In this document: positions 18,315-27,706 of the stretch, in pieces
Position numbering within the stretch: the stretch's first letter is position 1
Layout of the letters: each line of letters begins with the position of its first letter
Origin: Hyphomonas johnsonii MHS-2
Lineage (GTDB): Bacteria; Pseudomonadota; Alphaproteobacteria; Caulobacterales; Hyphomonadaceae
DNA: 64,000 nt
Direction of reading: 5' to 3'
Assembly: GCF_000685275.1 (NCBI RefSeq)
Contig: NZ_ARYK01000004.1
Coordinates: 1-64,000, forward strand
The notes under the pieces: model-generated
What the model was told of the DNA's origin: nothing
Seen by the model: the letters and a program-made list of their open reading frames with translations, nothing else
Databases searched by the model: none
Translations under genes and position numbers: made by a program

Positions 18315-18449
18315 ATGAAACGTACATTCCAGCCGAGCAACCTGCGCCGCAAGCGCACCCATGGCTTCCGCCTGCGCATGGCAACCAAGAATGGCCGCAA
18401 GGTTCTGGCACGCCGCCGGGCAAAAGGCCGCAAGGAACTGTCCGCCTAG
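18315..18449 (+). CDS. rpmH: 50S ribosomal protein L34
   Basis: A 44-residue, extremely basic protein that is a clear L34: it starts [19 protein letters not shown] and continues [19 protein letters not shown]. It is a structural protein of the large subunit near the exit-tunnel region. It is followed by rnpA after 44 bases, the conserved bacterial order in which both are made from one transcript. Confidence 0.98.
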   Translation: MKRTFQPSNLRRKRTHGFRLRMATKNGRKVLARRRAKGRKELSA

Positions 18450-18493
18450 GCGAGACACCAGGTTCCCCCTGCCGGAAAGGCCGGGAGCAGCAG

Positions 18494-18862
18494 ATGCCGC
18501 AGCAAAATACAGACAGTCCGATTGAGGTCGTTCGCCTGGCGAAGCGGCCTCAATTCCTTTTTGTCCGCAACGGCCCCGCCGAACGCCGGAAATCCGTTGT
18601 CGTGCAGGCGCGCCGACGCACCGGCGATGCGCCGGGCAGCCATGTCGGCGCGGGTTTCACGGCGACCAAGCGGGTCGGCAATTCCGTTGTCCGCAACCGC
18701 GCCAAGCGCCGCCTGAGGGAAGCCTCTCGCCTGCTCCTTCCCCGGCTCGGCCAGCCGGGAACGGATTATGTTTTCATCGCCCGGGACGCAACCGCTGACA
18801 TTGCGTGGTCGCGTTTGCTTGACGATATGGAAAGCGCGCTGATAAGCCTCGCCGCTCATTGA
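18494..18862 (+). CDS. rnpA: ribonuclease P protein component
   Basis: A 122-residue basic protein that assists the RNase P RNA in removing tRNA 5' leaders. The family signature is GFTATKRVGNSVVRNRAKRRLREASR, containing the conserved RNR-type helix, and the hydrophobic RPQFLFVRN segment precedes it. ATG 18494 has GGGAGCAG upstream; the frame extends back past rpmH but that is chance. The usual small yidD gene is missing between rnpA and yidC, where only 51 bases remain. Confidence 0.96.
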   Translation: MPQQNTDSPIEVVRLAKRPQFLFVRNGPAERRKSVVVQARRRTGDAPGSHVGAGFTATKRVGNSVVRNRAKRRLREASRLLLPRLGQPGTDYVFIARDATADIAWSRLLDDMESALISLAAH

Positions 18863-18913
18863 CCTTGCCCCTCGCTCCGAGGGCTGGCCAGAAACCTCCG
18901 GGACCCGTTTTCG

Positions 18914-20743
18914 ATGGAAAAACAAGACCAGCGAAATTTCCTCATCGCGATGGCGTTGATGATCGCTTTCGTATTCGGCTACCAGAAATTCTTCATGGAG
19001 CCCGCCCAGAAGCGCTTTGAGGCCCAGCAGGCCGTGATCAAGGCCGATGCCCAGCCCGGCATGACGGCGACCGAACTGGCCGCCGTGCCGGCGGTTGCGG
19101 CCACGAAAACGGTCGAGGAGGCCGTTGCCAGCTCCGCCCGCGTCAAGTTTGACGGTGGCTCGGTCGACGGGTCGATCCGACTGGCCGGTGCGCGCATTGA
19201 CGATCTCAGCCTGCGCAAGCACTTCCTGACCGTCGAGAAGAAGCAGGAAGTCCGCCTGTTCCGTCCCGAAGCGTCCGAATTCGGCTATTTTGCCACCTAT
19301 TACTGGGCCGACGGCCAGTCGCTGGTCGCCGGGCGCAATTCGCCCTGGGTCCAGGTCGGCGGCGGTGAACTGACGCCCTCCTCGCCGATCACGTTGCGAC
19401 TGGAGACACCGGGCCTGACCATCGATCGCACCGTGACGGTCGACGAGGACTACATGTTCACGTTCGAGGACAGGCTGACCAATACGGGCGACACGGCCCG
19501 CAATGTCAGGGCGATCGGCTCGGTCGAACGCCACGGCGCCTACAAGGATTTCCTCGAAGCGACCGATCCGGGCTCGGCGACCGCCAGCGGGCTTGCCCAT
19601 ATGGGCCTGATGGGCGTTGTCGAGAACAAGCTGCGCCTGAAGAAATACAAGCCGCTGCTCGAACTGAAGAAGATCGACGGCGAGACCGACGAGGGCACGT
19701 TCCCGTCCGATCAGGGCGGCTGGTGGGGCCTGACCGACAAATACTGGATGGGCGCGCTGGTGCCCCAGCAGGACCGCCCTTTCATTGCGGTGGTGAACAA
19801 GAAGAGCATCGCCACCGGCGGGCCGCTGGAAGTGCGCACGGAAGGCGAGAGCTACATGCTGGAGCGGGGCCAGTCGCTGACGGTCGAGAACCGCATCTTT
19901 GCCGGGGCCAAGCGCTTTGACGTGCTGCAGACCTACCAGAACGATCTCGGCATCCCGCGCATGGTCGACGCCATCGACTGGGGCTGGGCCTTCTTCCTGA
20001 CCAAGCCGTTCTTCTACGTCCTGGAATGGCTGGCCGGCGTGCTCAGCTCGTTCGGCTGGGCGATCCTGGCCTTCACGGTCCTGGTCAAGCTGCCGCTCGT
20101 GCCGCTGTTCAACACGAGCTACAAGTCGATGGCCAAGATGAAGAAGCTGCAGGAGCCGATGAAGGAGATCAACGAGCGGTTCGCCGCCGATCCCCAGCGC
20201 AAGCAGCAGGAAATCATGAAGCTGTACAAGCAGGAAGGCGCCAACCCGCTGGGCGGCTGCCTGCCGCTGGTGGTGACCATCCCGATCTTCTACGCGCTCT
20301 ACAAGACACTCTATGTGACGCTGGAAATGCGCCACACGCCCTTCCTGTTCCTGAAGGACCTTTCGGCGCCCGACCCGACGGCGATCGGCAACCTGTTCGG
20401 CCTGCTGCCCTGGGCGGCGTCGGATGTGAAATCCGTGCCGGTCATCGGCGTCGTGATCGGTATCGGCATCCTGCCCCTGCTGTACGGCATCACCATGGCC
20501 GCGCTGCAGACGCTGAACCCGCCGCCGCCGGACCCGATGCAGCGCCGGGTGATCCAGTTGCTGCCGCTGGTGTTCATGTTCGTGTTCGGCGGGTTTGCTG
20601 CCGGCCTCGTCCTGTACTGGGTGTGGAGCAACACGCTGTCCTTCGCGCAGCAATATTTCATCATGCGCCGCAATGGTGTGGACACCGAGATCGGCAAGAC
20701 GATTTCGCGCCTGCTGGGGCGCGCCAAGAAACCGGCGGACTGA
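18914..20743 (+). CDS. yidC: membrane protein insertase YidC
   Basis: Inserts and folds inner-membrane proteins, alone or with SecYEG. The 609 residues give the Gram-negative layout. There is an N-terminal transmembrane helix (FLIAMALMIAFVFGYQKF) and a large periplasmic beta-domain to about residue 350. A conserved five-helix core begins near WGWAFFLTKPFFYVLEWL and includes GWAILAFTVLVKLPLVPLF and the cytoplasmic loop with NPLGGCLPLVVTIPIFYALY. The terminal tail is short and basic. It lies 6 bases before engB. Confidence 0.98.
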   Translation: MEKQDQRNFLIAMALMIAFVFGYQKFFMEPAQKRFEAQQAVIKADAQPGMTATELAAVPAVAATKTVEEAVASSARVKFDGGSVDGSIRLAGARIDDLSLRKHFLTVEKKQEVRLFRPEASEFGYFATYYWADGQSLVAGRNSPWVQVGGGELTPSSPITLRLETPGLTIDRTVTVDEDYMFTFEDRLTNTGDTARNVRAIGSVERHGAYKDFLEATDPGSATASGLAHMGLMGVVENKLRLKKYKPLLELKKIDGETDEGTFPSDQGGWWGLTDKYWMGALVPQQDRPFIAVVNKKSIATGGPLEVRTEGESYMLERGQSLTVENRIFAGAKRFDVLQTYQNDLGIPRMVDAIDWGWAFFLTKPFFYVLEWLAGVLSSFGWAILAFTVLVKLPLVPLFNTSYKSMAKMKKLQEPMKEINERFAADPQRKQQEIMKLYKQEGANPLGGCLPLVVTIPIFYALYKTLYVTLEMRHTPFLFLKDLSAPDPTAIGNLFGLLPWAASDVKSVPVIGVVIGIGILPLLYGITMAALQTLNPPPPDPMQRRVIQLLPLVFMFVFGGFAAGLVLYWVWSNTLSFAQQYFIMRRNGVDTEIGKTISRLLGRAKKPAD

Positions 20744-20749
20744 CCTGTC

Positions 20750-21391
20750 ATGGATGTGCGCCCGGTACCGAGTGAAGACCAGATCGAAACCGGCCGGGTG
20801 CTGTTTGCCGGGCCCGTCGACTTCGTCATGGGCGTTGTTGACCTGAAAGGCCTGCCGCCTGCCGATCGCACGGAAGTCTGCTTTGCCGGCCGGTCGAATG
20901 TCGGCAAGTCCAGCCTGATCAATGCGCTGACCGGGCGCAACAAGCTGGCGCGGAGCTCTTCCGAGCCCGGCCGGACGCGCGAGCTGAACTATTTCGATGT
21001 CGGCCCCGGCCAGCTGTATCTCGTCGACCTGCCGGGCTTTGGCTATGCCAAGGTCAGCCGCACGCAGGCCGACGCCTGGATGAAGCTGACACGGGCCTAC
21101 CTGCGCGGGCGGCCGAGCCTGCGCCGCGTGTTCCTGCTGGTCGATGCCCGCCGCGGCCTGATGGACACGGACGAAGAGGTCATGGACATGCTGGACAGCT
21201 CGGCAGTGACCTACCAGATCCTGCTGACCAAGGTCGACAAGCTGGCCAAGGGCGAAGTCGATGCCCTGCGTGACGGGATCGAGACCAAGCTGAAGAAGCG
21301 CGGTGCGGCCCACCCGATGGTGCAGGTGACCTCATCGGAAAAGGGCTGGGGCATTCCCGAACTGCGCGCGGAGATCGTCGCGCTGCTTTAG
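20750..21391 (+). CDS. engB: ribosome biogenesis GTP-binding protein YihA/YsxC (EngB)
   Basis: A 213-residue TRAFAC GTPase needed for assembly of the large ribosomal subunit. Motifs are G1 GRSNVGKSSLI, G2 region SSEPGRTRELNYF, G3 DLPGFGYAKV, G4 TKVDK and G5 VTSSEKGWG. It is the last gene of the rpmH-rnpA-yidC-engB run. In related genomes argB usually follows; here a 6-kb stretch is inserted between them. Confidence 0.97.
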   Translation: MDVRPVPSEDQIETGRVLFAGPVDFVMGVVDLKGLPPADRTEVCFAGRSNVGKSSLINALTGRNKLARSSSEPGRTRELNYFDVGPGQLYLVDLPGFGYAKVSRTQADAWMKLTRAYLRGRPSLRRVFLLVDARRGLMDTDEEVMDMLDSSAVTYQILLTKVDKLAKGEVDALRDGIETKLKKRGAAHPMVQVTSSEKGWGIPELRAEIVALL

Positions 21392-21459
21392 GCCTGCACG
21401 AGCGGCGCCTGCGAGGGCGCTTGGGGGTAGGGCTGCATTTTCTGGTTCGAACGGCTCGG

Positions 21460-21831
21460 TCAGGTGTCGGGGATGGCGAATCCGTCACCCCTGCGCAGGC
21501 CGGCATTGCGTGCGGCACGCCCGGACACATCCGAGAGACGCCCCGGCGTGAACCGGGGGCGCGGAGAGGCGGCACCCGCAAGCGCAAGCCTCAGCCGATC
21601 CGACACGGGTGCACGGAAACAGCCCGAACGTTGCACGGACATGTCGTCAGACAGCCGGATGAGCACGACGCGCCCGTTCCACATCACGCCCCAGAGCATT
21701 TGCGCCCCGGGATGGCCCGCTGTGCGAAACCATCTCTTCAGGCGCTGGATGCGCCAGAAGATCAGCGGCCAGAGCGGCAGCAGGTACCAGGGCAGGCCGG
21801 GCATCGGCGTGAGGAGAGAGAAGGCTGGCAT
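21460..21831 (-). CDS. small hypothetical protein
   Basis: A 123-residue frame. Its first 65 residues look protein-like: a hydrophobic stretch WYLLPLWPLIFWRI, then basic residues, then QMLWGVMWNGRVVLIRLSDD. The rest is low-complexity Arg/Ala and overlaps sequence that, on the plus strand, reads TPAQAG, a phrase typical of intergenic repeats. A real short membrane-associated protein with a decayed or extended tail is possible, as is a chance frame. Confidence 0.35.
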   Translation of the reverse strand: MPAFSLLTPMPGLPWYLLPLWPLIFWRIQRLKRWFRTAGHPGAQMLWGVMWNGRVVLIRLSDDMSVQRSGCFRAPVSDRLRLALAGAASPRPRFTPGRLSDVSGRAARNAGLRRGDGFAIPDT

Positions 21832-21991
21832 CGCGGGGCAGTATATACCGGGGGCGAATGGGGGTGGATAAGGTGGAGCGTGTGCCCCTCACGCCGGACG
21901 CAGCCGGTGGGTCGGGAAGCAGGACGTTTTGCCTTGTTAGACTGCCATTCTCCATTCAGTGTATGTCGGCATTTTGATGGGGGACAAGGAT

Positions 21992-22693
21992 ATGCTGTTA
22001 AGCCGCGTGACGAAGCATGTGAAAGACCAGAACTGGTTCGCCGCGGCGCTGGATTTTTGTATCGTGGTCGCTGGTATTCTGATTGCGGTTCAGATCGATG
22101 CCTGGGCGAACCGACAGGCTGTCCAGAAATCCACCGAGGCGTCACTCAGGATGTTGTTGTCTGATCTTACGCTGGATATCGAACGTCTGGATTTGGTGAC
22201 TGAGGCGCAAACCATGCGGATTGACGCTTTGCAACGTGTCAGCGACACGCTCAAGGAGCCTGATCCCAACTACGAGGAAGTCGCCGAAAACCTCAACCTC
22301 GCCGTCGATAATTCCAGAACGCTTCTCGTGCGGGATACCGTCTACGACACCATGGAGAAAGAGGGACAACTGGTCGTCCTTCCCCCAGAGCTTCGGCGCA
22401 AAATCAGCATGACCTATGGCTACGATTTTCCTGCCTTGGCGACAGCGGGCCTGCAGATGGATGAAAACGCGGATGAAGTCGAATCGCGGTGTGTCGATGC
22501 ATATTGGGATAGGGAGTTGCGCGTGCCGATCAGCGAAACAAGAGAAGACCTGGCGCGATTGCGTAATTGCATAATCAATCTGAGGGGCTATTCAGCGTGG
22601 TATCTAAGTTCAAGCGAAGGTCAGTATCGTCAGAACGCCGAGGCTTTGAAGACTGCGCTTGAAATTGAACTGGGGATAGAACGCGAACTTTAG
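21992..22693 (+). CDS. DUF6090-like membrane-anchored protein
   Basis: A 233-residue protein with the family-like start MLLSRVTKHVKDQNWFAAALDF, one transmembrane helix (CIVVAGILIAVQI) and an Asp-Ala-Trp-Ala-Asn that resembles the conserved post-helix motif. A long charged, helical C-terminal region follows, facing the periplasm. Function is unknown. ATG 21992 follows GGGGGA by seven bases; ATG 21977 is an alternative. Base composition is more AT-rich than in the flanking core genes. Confidence 0.75.
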   Translation: MLLSRVTKHVKDQNWFAAALDFCIVVAGILIAVQIDAWANRQAVQKSTEASLRMLLSDLTLDIERLDLVTEAQTMRIDALQRVSDTLKEPDPNYEEVAENLNLAVDNSRTLLVRDTVYDTMEKEGQLVVLPPELRRKISMTYGYDFPALATAGLQMDENADEVESRCVDAYWDRELRVPISETREDLARLRNCIINLRGYSAWYLSSSEGQYRQNAEALKTALEIELGIEREL

Positions 22694-22818
22694 CGGACGT
22701 CGAATTGTGCTCCTGTGCTCCCTGGAAAGCCAACTGAAGCCCTAGAACTGGAGCAGCAGTTGCGCAGGTCCGCTCAGCGGCCGGAAGCGTCTCTGCGCAG
22801 GGGCACGGGAGGGACAGC

Positions 22819-23667
22819 GTGCAGGTTTTCTCAAATCGCGAGGGCCAGTTGCATCTTTTCTGGCGCCTTCTTCTGTTTCCTGTTTGCCTGGCGGCATTGA
22901 TCTTTCCGTTACTATTCTTGCGCAGCAGTCTGCTTCAATTTTTCTTTGGTTCCTTTCTTCTTGTTGGCCTTTTGGCGGGCTGGGCGACATGGATCGATCG
23001 GTCGTCAATCAAGCGCTACGGACTTTCATTTGATTGGGTTATCGCCCGCGATCTGTTTGCGGGCGGGCTTGTGGGGGTGATGGCCGTTGGGCTTATCTGG
23101 GTGGTGTCAGACCGGCTCGGTTTTTTCGGTACGATATCGGTGAACAGGGCGGCCTTTGATACACTGTTCTGGCTGTTTCTCTTAAAGACCCTACTGGTTG
23201 CTTTCTGGGAGGAGACCGTATTTCGAGGGTTTCTGCTCGTGAACTTGCTGGAGAGTCTCTCAGACGTGTTGGGTCGCCAAGGGGCTATGGCGGGCGCCGC
23301 ACTGCTGTCATCGTTGGCCTTTGGGGCCGTACACGCGGGAACGAGTCACTTTTCCATCTTCGCCTTCATGCTTTTGACGCTCAACGGAATTGTCTGGTGT
23401 ATCCCCATACTAATGACGAGGAGGCTTGGCCTGTCGATTGGGATGCATGCGCTTTGGAACTTCGCGCAAACCAAGATGTTTGGTTTCCCCATGAGCGGCA
23501 ACCCGCCTGAAGGTTCCTTGATCGTCGCCGATCTGAAGGGGCCTGAAGCATGGTCAGGTGGAGCATACGGACCCGAAGCCGGGCTCGCAGGCATTGTCGG
23601 CTTGATCACGATGCTTGTGCTGGCGATGGCATTTTGCCGGGCGACCAGCGGGCGGCAAAGGTCGTGA
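22819..23667 (+). CDS. CPBP family intramembrane metalloprotease
   Basis: A 282-residue polytopic protein of the CAAX-protease and bacteriocin-processing (ABI/CPBP) family. The conserved motif 1 is EETVFRGF near residue 132, with LAFGAVHAG (motif 2 His) and GLSIGMHALWNF (later His) supplying further catalytic or metal ligands. Family members cleave prenylated or bacteriocin-linked peptides, and some give bacteriocin immunity. The GTG start follows GGGAGGGAC at good spacing. It lies in the AT-richer accessory pocket next to the DUF6090-like gene. Confidence 0.85.
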   Translation: MQVFSNREGQLHLFWRLLLFPVCLAALIFPLLFLRSSLLQFFFGSFLLVGLLAGWATWIDRSSIKRYGLSFDWVIARDLFAGGLVGVMAVGLIWVVSDRLGFFGTISVNRAAFDTLFWLFLLKTLLVAFWEETVFRGFLLVNLLESLSDVLGRQGAMAGAALLSSLAFGAVHAGTSHFSIFAFMLLTLNGIVWCIPILMTRRLGLSIGMHALWNFAQTKMFGFPMSGNPPEGSLIVADLKGPEAWSGGAYGPEAGLAGIVGLITMLVLAMAFCRATSGRQRS

Positions 23668-23747
23668 ACTTTTCGCGGCGTCTGCGCACCACCCACTCAA
23701 AGAACGCAAACTTGACCCCTGAACCGCAAAAGGACTTCGGGATGAAG

Positions 23748-25310
23748 TTAGCGGGTCTTGAGCAGGGCGGGGTTAAGAAGCGCCTGCAAGGCAGCTAGAA
23801 AGTCGTATTTCGTTCGTTTTCCCGAGAAGACCAGAACCCAGCCATTATCCAGGAATCGGGCAGCTATCAATTTTTCAGGGTCTGCAATACGCGTCGCGTC
23901 AATATCGGCGTGCGATATGAAACTTTCCACAATCTTCAGACGGACATCTTCTTTCTGCAATCCAAATACGAAGATCGTTTTTGAAAGCACAGGTTGCGAC
24001 AGGCACTTTTGAAACTCCCATGCCACTCCGTCGGACAGATTGAGTTGCAGAACGACCAAATTGGCCTTGTCCAGAAGTTGTTCGATCCTGTCCTGCCACC
24101 CGTTCTGAGACATCTTCTCCATCACTGGGCCTCTTGTGTTGAGGGAGGGGTCTGCAGGGTTCTGGACTGCCATGACGGGTCCGACATACCAGGCATACTC
24201 GCACAACAACTCGTCCAAACGACGAACTCGGTATGACTGTGTGATAAATTTCGAAAGCGAAAAGAAGCGCTCGTTCATACGAAGTTTGTCATCACCAAAC
24301 ATCCGCAAATACACTGTGGGTGCGCGGTTATCCGACTTCAGAATATTGTCGATGTCCAAGCGAAATATGGCGTACGCCACGTATCTGAGTGGAAATGTCG
24401 CTAGCACCATTAGGGGGAGGAGCAGAATTGCGACAACCGAATAAGTGACGCCAGAATAGATACCACCCGAGTTGAGGGCGTCGTCGTTTGGGCCGAAGGA
24501 GGCATAATAAAGATCTTCATAGGAAAGCGGCGTGATATACAGTACAAAGATTCCGAATCCGATCGCAAACACCGCTACAGCCCCACAGAGACCCCCGATG
24601 ATACGGTAGACCAGATGCGACTTGCGGGCATATCGGGGCACGAAATTGGCAACAGGTGGAGCTGCCTCCGGATTGCTTTCGTAAGTGTCACTCAGACGGG
24701 CAAATGCGTCCGACCAGACCGCCCGTGATGCTGCCAGAATTCGCCATGTATAGTAAATGACAATGGGTGCGGAGACGAGAGTCAGCACGATCATGCTTGG
24801 CGGCGTGCCTTCTACAGGCATCCCCCAGAGGGCAGCTTCAGCCACGGTAAGAATGATATATGAGATCGAAATGAGCACCAATATGATTGAAGACGTTCGA
24901 ACGACGATCCGTTTTGCTGACAACCATGAATGCCCCAGCAGGATAAGTGCGCCGGCACAAAAGAATAAGATGCTGCTGGGATAAAACGAATAGATAGCGT
25001 CCTGAAAATACACCTCAATTGCCCAGATCAAAGCCAACATCAGTGCGAAGATTGCGCCCGCAGCAATGCGCCAGACAATGGTGTTCCGCTTCCATGCGAT
25101 AAAGGTAAAAGTGTACCCGATTGCAGCCACCGAGCAGATCAGCAGATTGAGCTGCACACCTTCTGTGCTGGCCCGCATGTCCCACGCGTTGACCATCATT
25201 ACAAAGAGCAGCGCGAAGCCCAGATTTGCGCAGAGATAACCAACAAAGCTGAGGCTTTTTAGAGTCTTCGCGATCGTCTCGACGTTGTGAATTCTCAATT
25301 CTTGACGCAA
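23748..25310 (-). CDS. large membrane protein with conserved C-terminal cytosolic domain, unknown function
   Basis: A 520-residue protein with about nine transmembrane helices in residues 20-330. The C-terminal domain of about 180 residues has, in order, VYLRMFGDD, RRLDELLCEYAWYVGPVMAVQNP, WQDRIEQLLDKANLVVLQLN and GVAWEFQKCL, ending with hydrophobic strands. The alternation of strands, a W-x-x-x-hydrophobic helix and a WE pair recalls TIR-like or nucleoside-deoxyribosyltransferase-like folds, but no family can be named with confidence. It is AT-richer than the neighbours and stands alone on the minus strand. Confidence 0.75.
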   Translation of the reverse strand: MRQELRIHNVETIAKTLKSLSFVGYLCANLGFALLFVMMVNAWDMRASTEGVQLNLLICSVAAIGYTFTFIAWKRNTIVWRIAAGAIFALMLALIWAIEVYFQDAIYSFYPSSILFFCAGALILLGHSWLSAKRIVVRTSSIILVLISISYIILTVAEAALWGMPVEGTPPSMIVLTLVSAPIVIYYTWRILAASRAVWSDAFARLSDTYESNPEAAPPVANFVPRYARKSHLVYRIIGGLCGAVAVFAIGFGIFVLYITPLSYEDLYYASFGPNDDALNSGGIYSGVTYSVVAILLLPLMVLATFPLRYVAYAIFRLDIDNILKSDNRAPTVYLRMFGDDKLRMNERFFSLSKFITQSYRVRRLDELLCEYAWYVGPVMAVQNPADPSLNTRGPVMEKMSQNGWQDRIEQLLDKANLVVLQLNLSDGVAWEFQKCLSQPVLSKTIFVFGLQKEDVRLKIVESFISHADIDATRIADPEKLIAARFLDNGWVLVFSGKRTKYDFLAALQALLNPALLKTR

Positions 25311-25375
25311 GGGTCGTTTCTCCTCAAGCTGTGTGGTGGCTGTATTTCTTCACTCCCAGCGCGATGGAATTGATA

Positions 25376-27532
25376 TCAATCCTTGCCCGGATGATATGTT
25401 CGCGTTGCATTGGCCAGCACGTCTTCGGGCGTCAGGTGGGCCGTGCGCCATTCCTCGGCGACGAAGAGCGGGGCCTGGTCGGCATAGTGGGGTGAGGTCT
25501 TGTCCAGCGTGGCGCTGCCATAGGGGCTGATGACACGGGCGGTCTGGTTGCCCTGCCTGTCCCATTCGACCAGGGCGATCCAGGTGTCGCCGGCGGTCAT
25601 GTGCAATTCGCCCTCGTCGCCGATGCCTTCCGGATAGACAGCGCGCAGCGTGTCGGCGCCGCCGGCAATCGGCAGGTTCACGTCGCCGCGCACGAGGCGG
25701 TTCACCTCGCCCCATTCCGGGTCGATGCGGCGATGGTGGACCATCAGCCACTCGACCGCCTCGCGGAAGGCGGTTTCCGGGCTCGGTGCGGGCTGGTGGG
25801 TGTACTTCTCGGTGATCTCGCGCAGCACGGTGAGGCCGCCGAGCGCCGCATGGCGGCTGTGCACGTCCATGTTCATGTCCCAGGCGGCGAGATGCTTCGC
25901 GGCCTCTTCCATTTCCGGCTCGCGGCTCCAGTCAATGGCGAGAACCCTGGCGACCAGGGCCGCCGCCTCGGAATCCGCGGCGTAGGACGTGTCGAACTTC
26001 AGGGCGAGAAGGTCCGGCTCGTTGATCGGTGTCTTGCCGTCGGTCAGTTCGATCATGCGCAGCGACCGGTTGGATTGGTTCGTCTGCAGGCCCATCGATT
26101 GCGGGAAGGCGCCGGGTTTCAGGTTGTCCGGCCCGTCAGTGGCGCTGAAGGGGGAATTGTTGGAGTTGAAGACGAGGCCGGAGACGGGATTGACCAGTTT
26201 CGGCACGGCGCTCCACGGCCGGTAGCCCTGCCAGATCAGGTCCGACCGGTCGCCCGGCATGTCGCCCGACCAGTCCCACGCATTGTCGCGGGCGGGGTAT
26301 TGGGCATTGTGGATGAAGGCGACATTGGCGGCCTTGTCGGCATAGATGTAGTTGATGCTGGGCAGGGCGTTGAGAGACATTGCCGCCATGAAGCTGTCGA
26401 GGTCGGTGGATTTGTTGAGGCGGTAATACTGTTCCAGCTGGCGGATCTCGCCCATGCCGGCATAGCGGATGGCATAGGTGCCGTGCCTGGCCTCGATCAC
26501 CGGGCCGTGGGCGGAGCGCAGCACCTTGCGCTTCACTTTCAGTGCGAAGGGCCCGAGCAGCCTGACATGCAGCAGCGCGGTGGATTCCTCGAAATCGACC
26601 CATTCGCCGTCCAGCTTGTACTGGTGCGGATTGTCCGGGTTGACCGTCAGGACATAGGTGTCGACCAGGTCCTGCGCGCTGACCGTATTGGCCCAGCCGA
26701 GGTCATGGTTGAAGCCGTGCAGGATGACCGGCGTGCCCGGGAAGATGCCGCCGGTGATGTCGAGGCCCTCGTCGGAGGCGATCTGCGCTTCGTACCAGGC
26801 GACCGGGCCGGTCAGCGGCTGGTGCGAGTTGATGACCAGGCGGGTGACATTGTCGCCGGACCGGCGGGCTGACACGGCGATGGCGTTCGAGCCGCGTTCG
26901 GCCATTGTCGGCGGGCCGATCAGGAAGGCCTTGCGGCCCTCGGTCGGGTCGAGCGTGACGGATTGCTGGTAATCGTCGCTGAACAGTTTCATCAGCGTGC
27001 CGTCGAGGCCGTAGAAGAAGGGTGTCTTGAACACGAAGCCGGCCACCACGTCTTCGGCCGTGAACGGGGCCAGGCCGCGCCAGGTCGCCTTGGGGTGTTC
27101 GGCGGCATAGAGGTTGAGGCCGGCGGCATAGGCCTCGGCAATCGCCTTCACGTCGTCCGGCACGTCGCTGTCATAGCGGGTTGCCATCGTGTCCCAGATG
27201 CCCAGCAGCGCGACCATGTAGTCGACAGGGGCCGCCGCCTTGCCGCGATAATGCGCGATGACGCCCCGGCCGGCCGCGACGGTTTCCTGGATTGTCTCGA
27301 AATCATCCTCGGCATGGGCATAGGCGAGGCCGAAGCTGGCATCGGCATCGCGGGCGCCGTGGATGTGGGGCACGCCGAACTCGTCGCGGATGATTTCAGC
27401 ATCATAGCTTGCGGCGGCCGCTGCGAGCGCGGCGGCGGGCGGATTGGCGGGCAGGGGGTCCCAGAGGAATATTCCTGCGCCGACAAGGACAAGTGCCAGG
27501 AGCGCTGCCGCTCCAGCCAGTATGCGTTTCAT
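25376..27532 (-). CDS. penicillin acylase family hydrolase
   Basis: A 718-residue periplasmic Ntn-hydrolase of the penicillin acylase/aculeacin/acyl-homoserine-lactone acylase superfamily. It has a signal anchor (ILAGAAALLALVLVGAGIFLW), the alpha-chain start IIRDEFGVPHIHG with AYAHAEDDFETIQ, and the autocatalytic site GSNAIAVS, whose Ser becomes the beta-chain nucleophile. Substrates range from beta-lactams to quorum-sensing amides and cannot be told apart here. ATG 27532 follows GGGAGG by six bases; the longer frame from 27652 lacks a signal peptide at its start. Confidence 0.92.
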   Translation of the reverse strand: MKRILAGAAALLALVLVGAGIFLWDPLPANPPAAALAAAAASYDAEIIRDEFGVPHIHGARDADASFGLAYAHAEDDFETIQETVAAGRGVIAHYRGKAAAPVDYMVALLGIWDTMATRYDSDVPDDVKAIAEAYAAGLNLYAAEHPKATWRGLAPFTAEDVVAGFVFKTPFFYGLDGTLMKLFSDDYQQSVTLDPTEGRKAFLIGPPTMAERGSNAIAVSARRSGDNVTRLVINSHQPLTGPVAWYEAQIASDEGLDITGGIFPGTPVILHGFNHDLGWANTVSAQDLVDTYVLTVNPDNPHQYKLDGEWVDFEESTALLHVRLLGPFALKVKRKVLRSAHGPVIEARHGTYAIRYAGMGEIRQLEQYYRLNKSTDLDSFMAAMSLNALPSINYIYADKAANVAFIHNAQYPARDNAWDWSGDMPGDRSDLIWQGYRPWSAVPKLVNPVSGLVFNSNNSPFSATDGPDNLKPGAFPQSMGLQTNQSNRSLRMIELTDGKTPINEPDLLALKFDTSYAADSEAAALVARVLAIDWSREPEMEEAAKHLAAWDMNMDVHSRHAALGGLTVLREITEKYTHQPAPSPETAFREAVEWLMVHHRRIDPEWGEVNRLVRGDVNLPIAGGADTLRAVYPEGIGDEGELHMTAGDTWIALVEWDRQGNQTARVISPYGSATLDKTSPHYADQAPLFVAEEWRTAHLTPEDVLANATRTYHPGKD

Positions 27533-27706
27533 GAAACCTCCCCGGTCTGCCGCCTGTCGCGATATTCTAGTGCGCCGGGGGCCGCCTGTCGCCCCATTCA
27601 TTCGGACGCGGGAACGGGCCTTGCGGGCGGCAACCCTTTCCCCCCGCCACAAAGCGCCTTAAGAGGCTCGCCCATCACACCTTGTTGCGATGGATGAACC
27701 GCCCCG

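Noticed and set aside
18446-21313. 955-residue minus-strand open frame over rnpA, yidC and engB
   Set aside because: Rich in His, Gln and Arg with no motif; it is a shadow of three well-established genes.
21470-21600. Repeat-like phrase TPAQAG downstream of engB
   Set aside because: It resembles intergenic repeats seen in other proteobacteria, but only one degenerate copy is visible in the window, so I do not call a repeat.
25601-26872. 423-residue plus-strand open frame over the penicillin acylase gene
   Set aside because: Antisense to a gene with a clear nucleophile motif and signal peptide; no family pattern.
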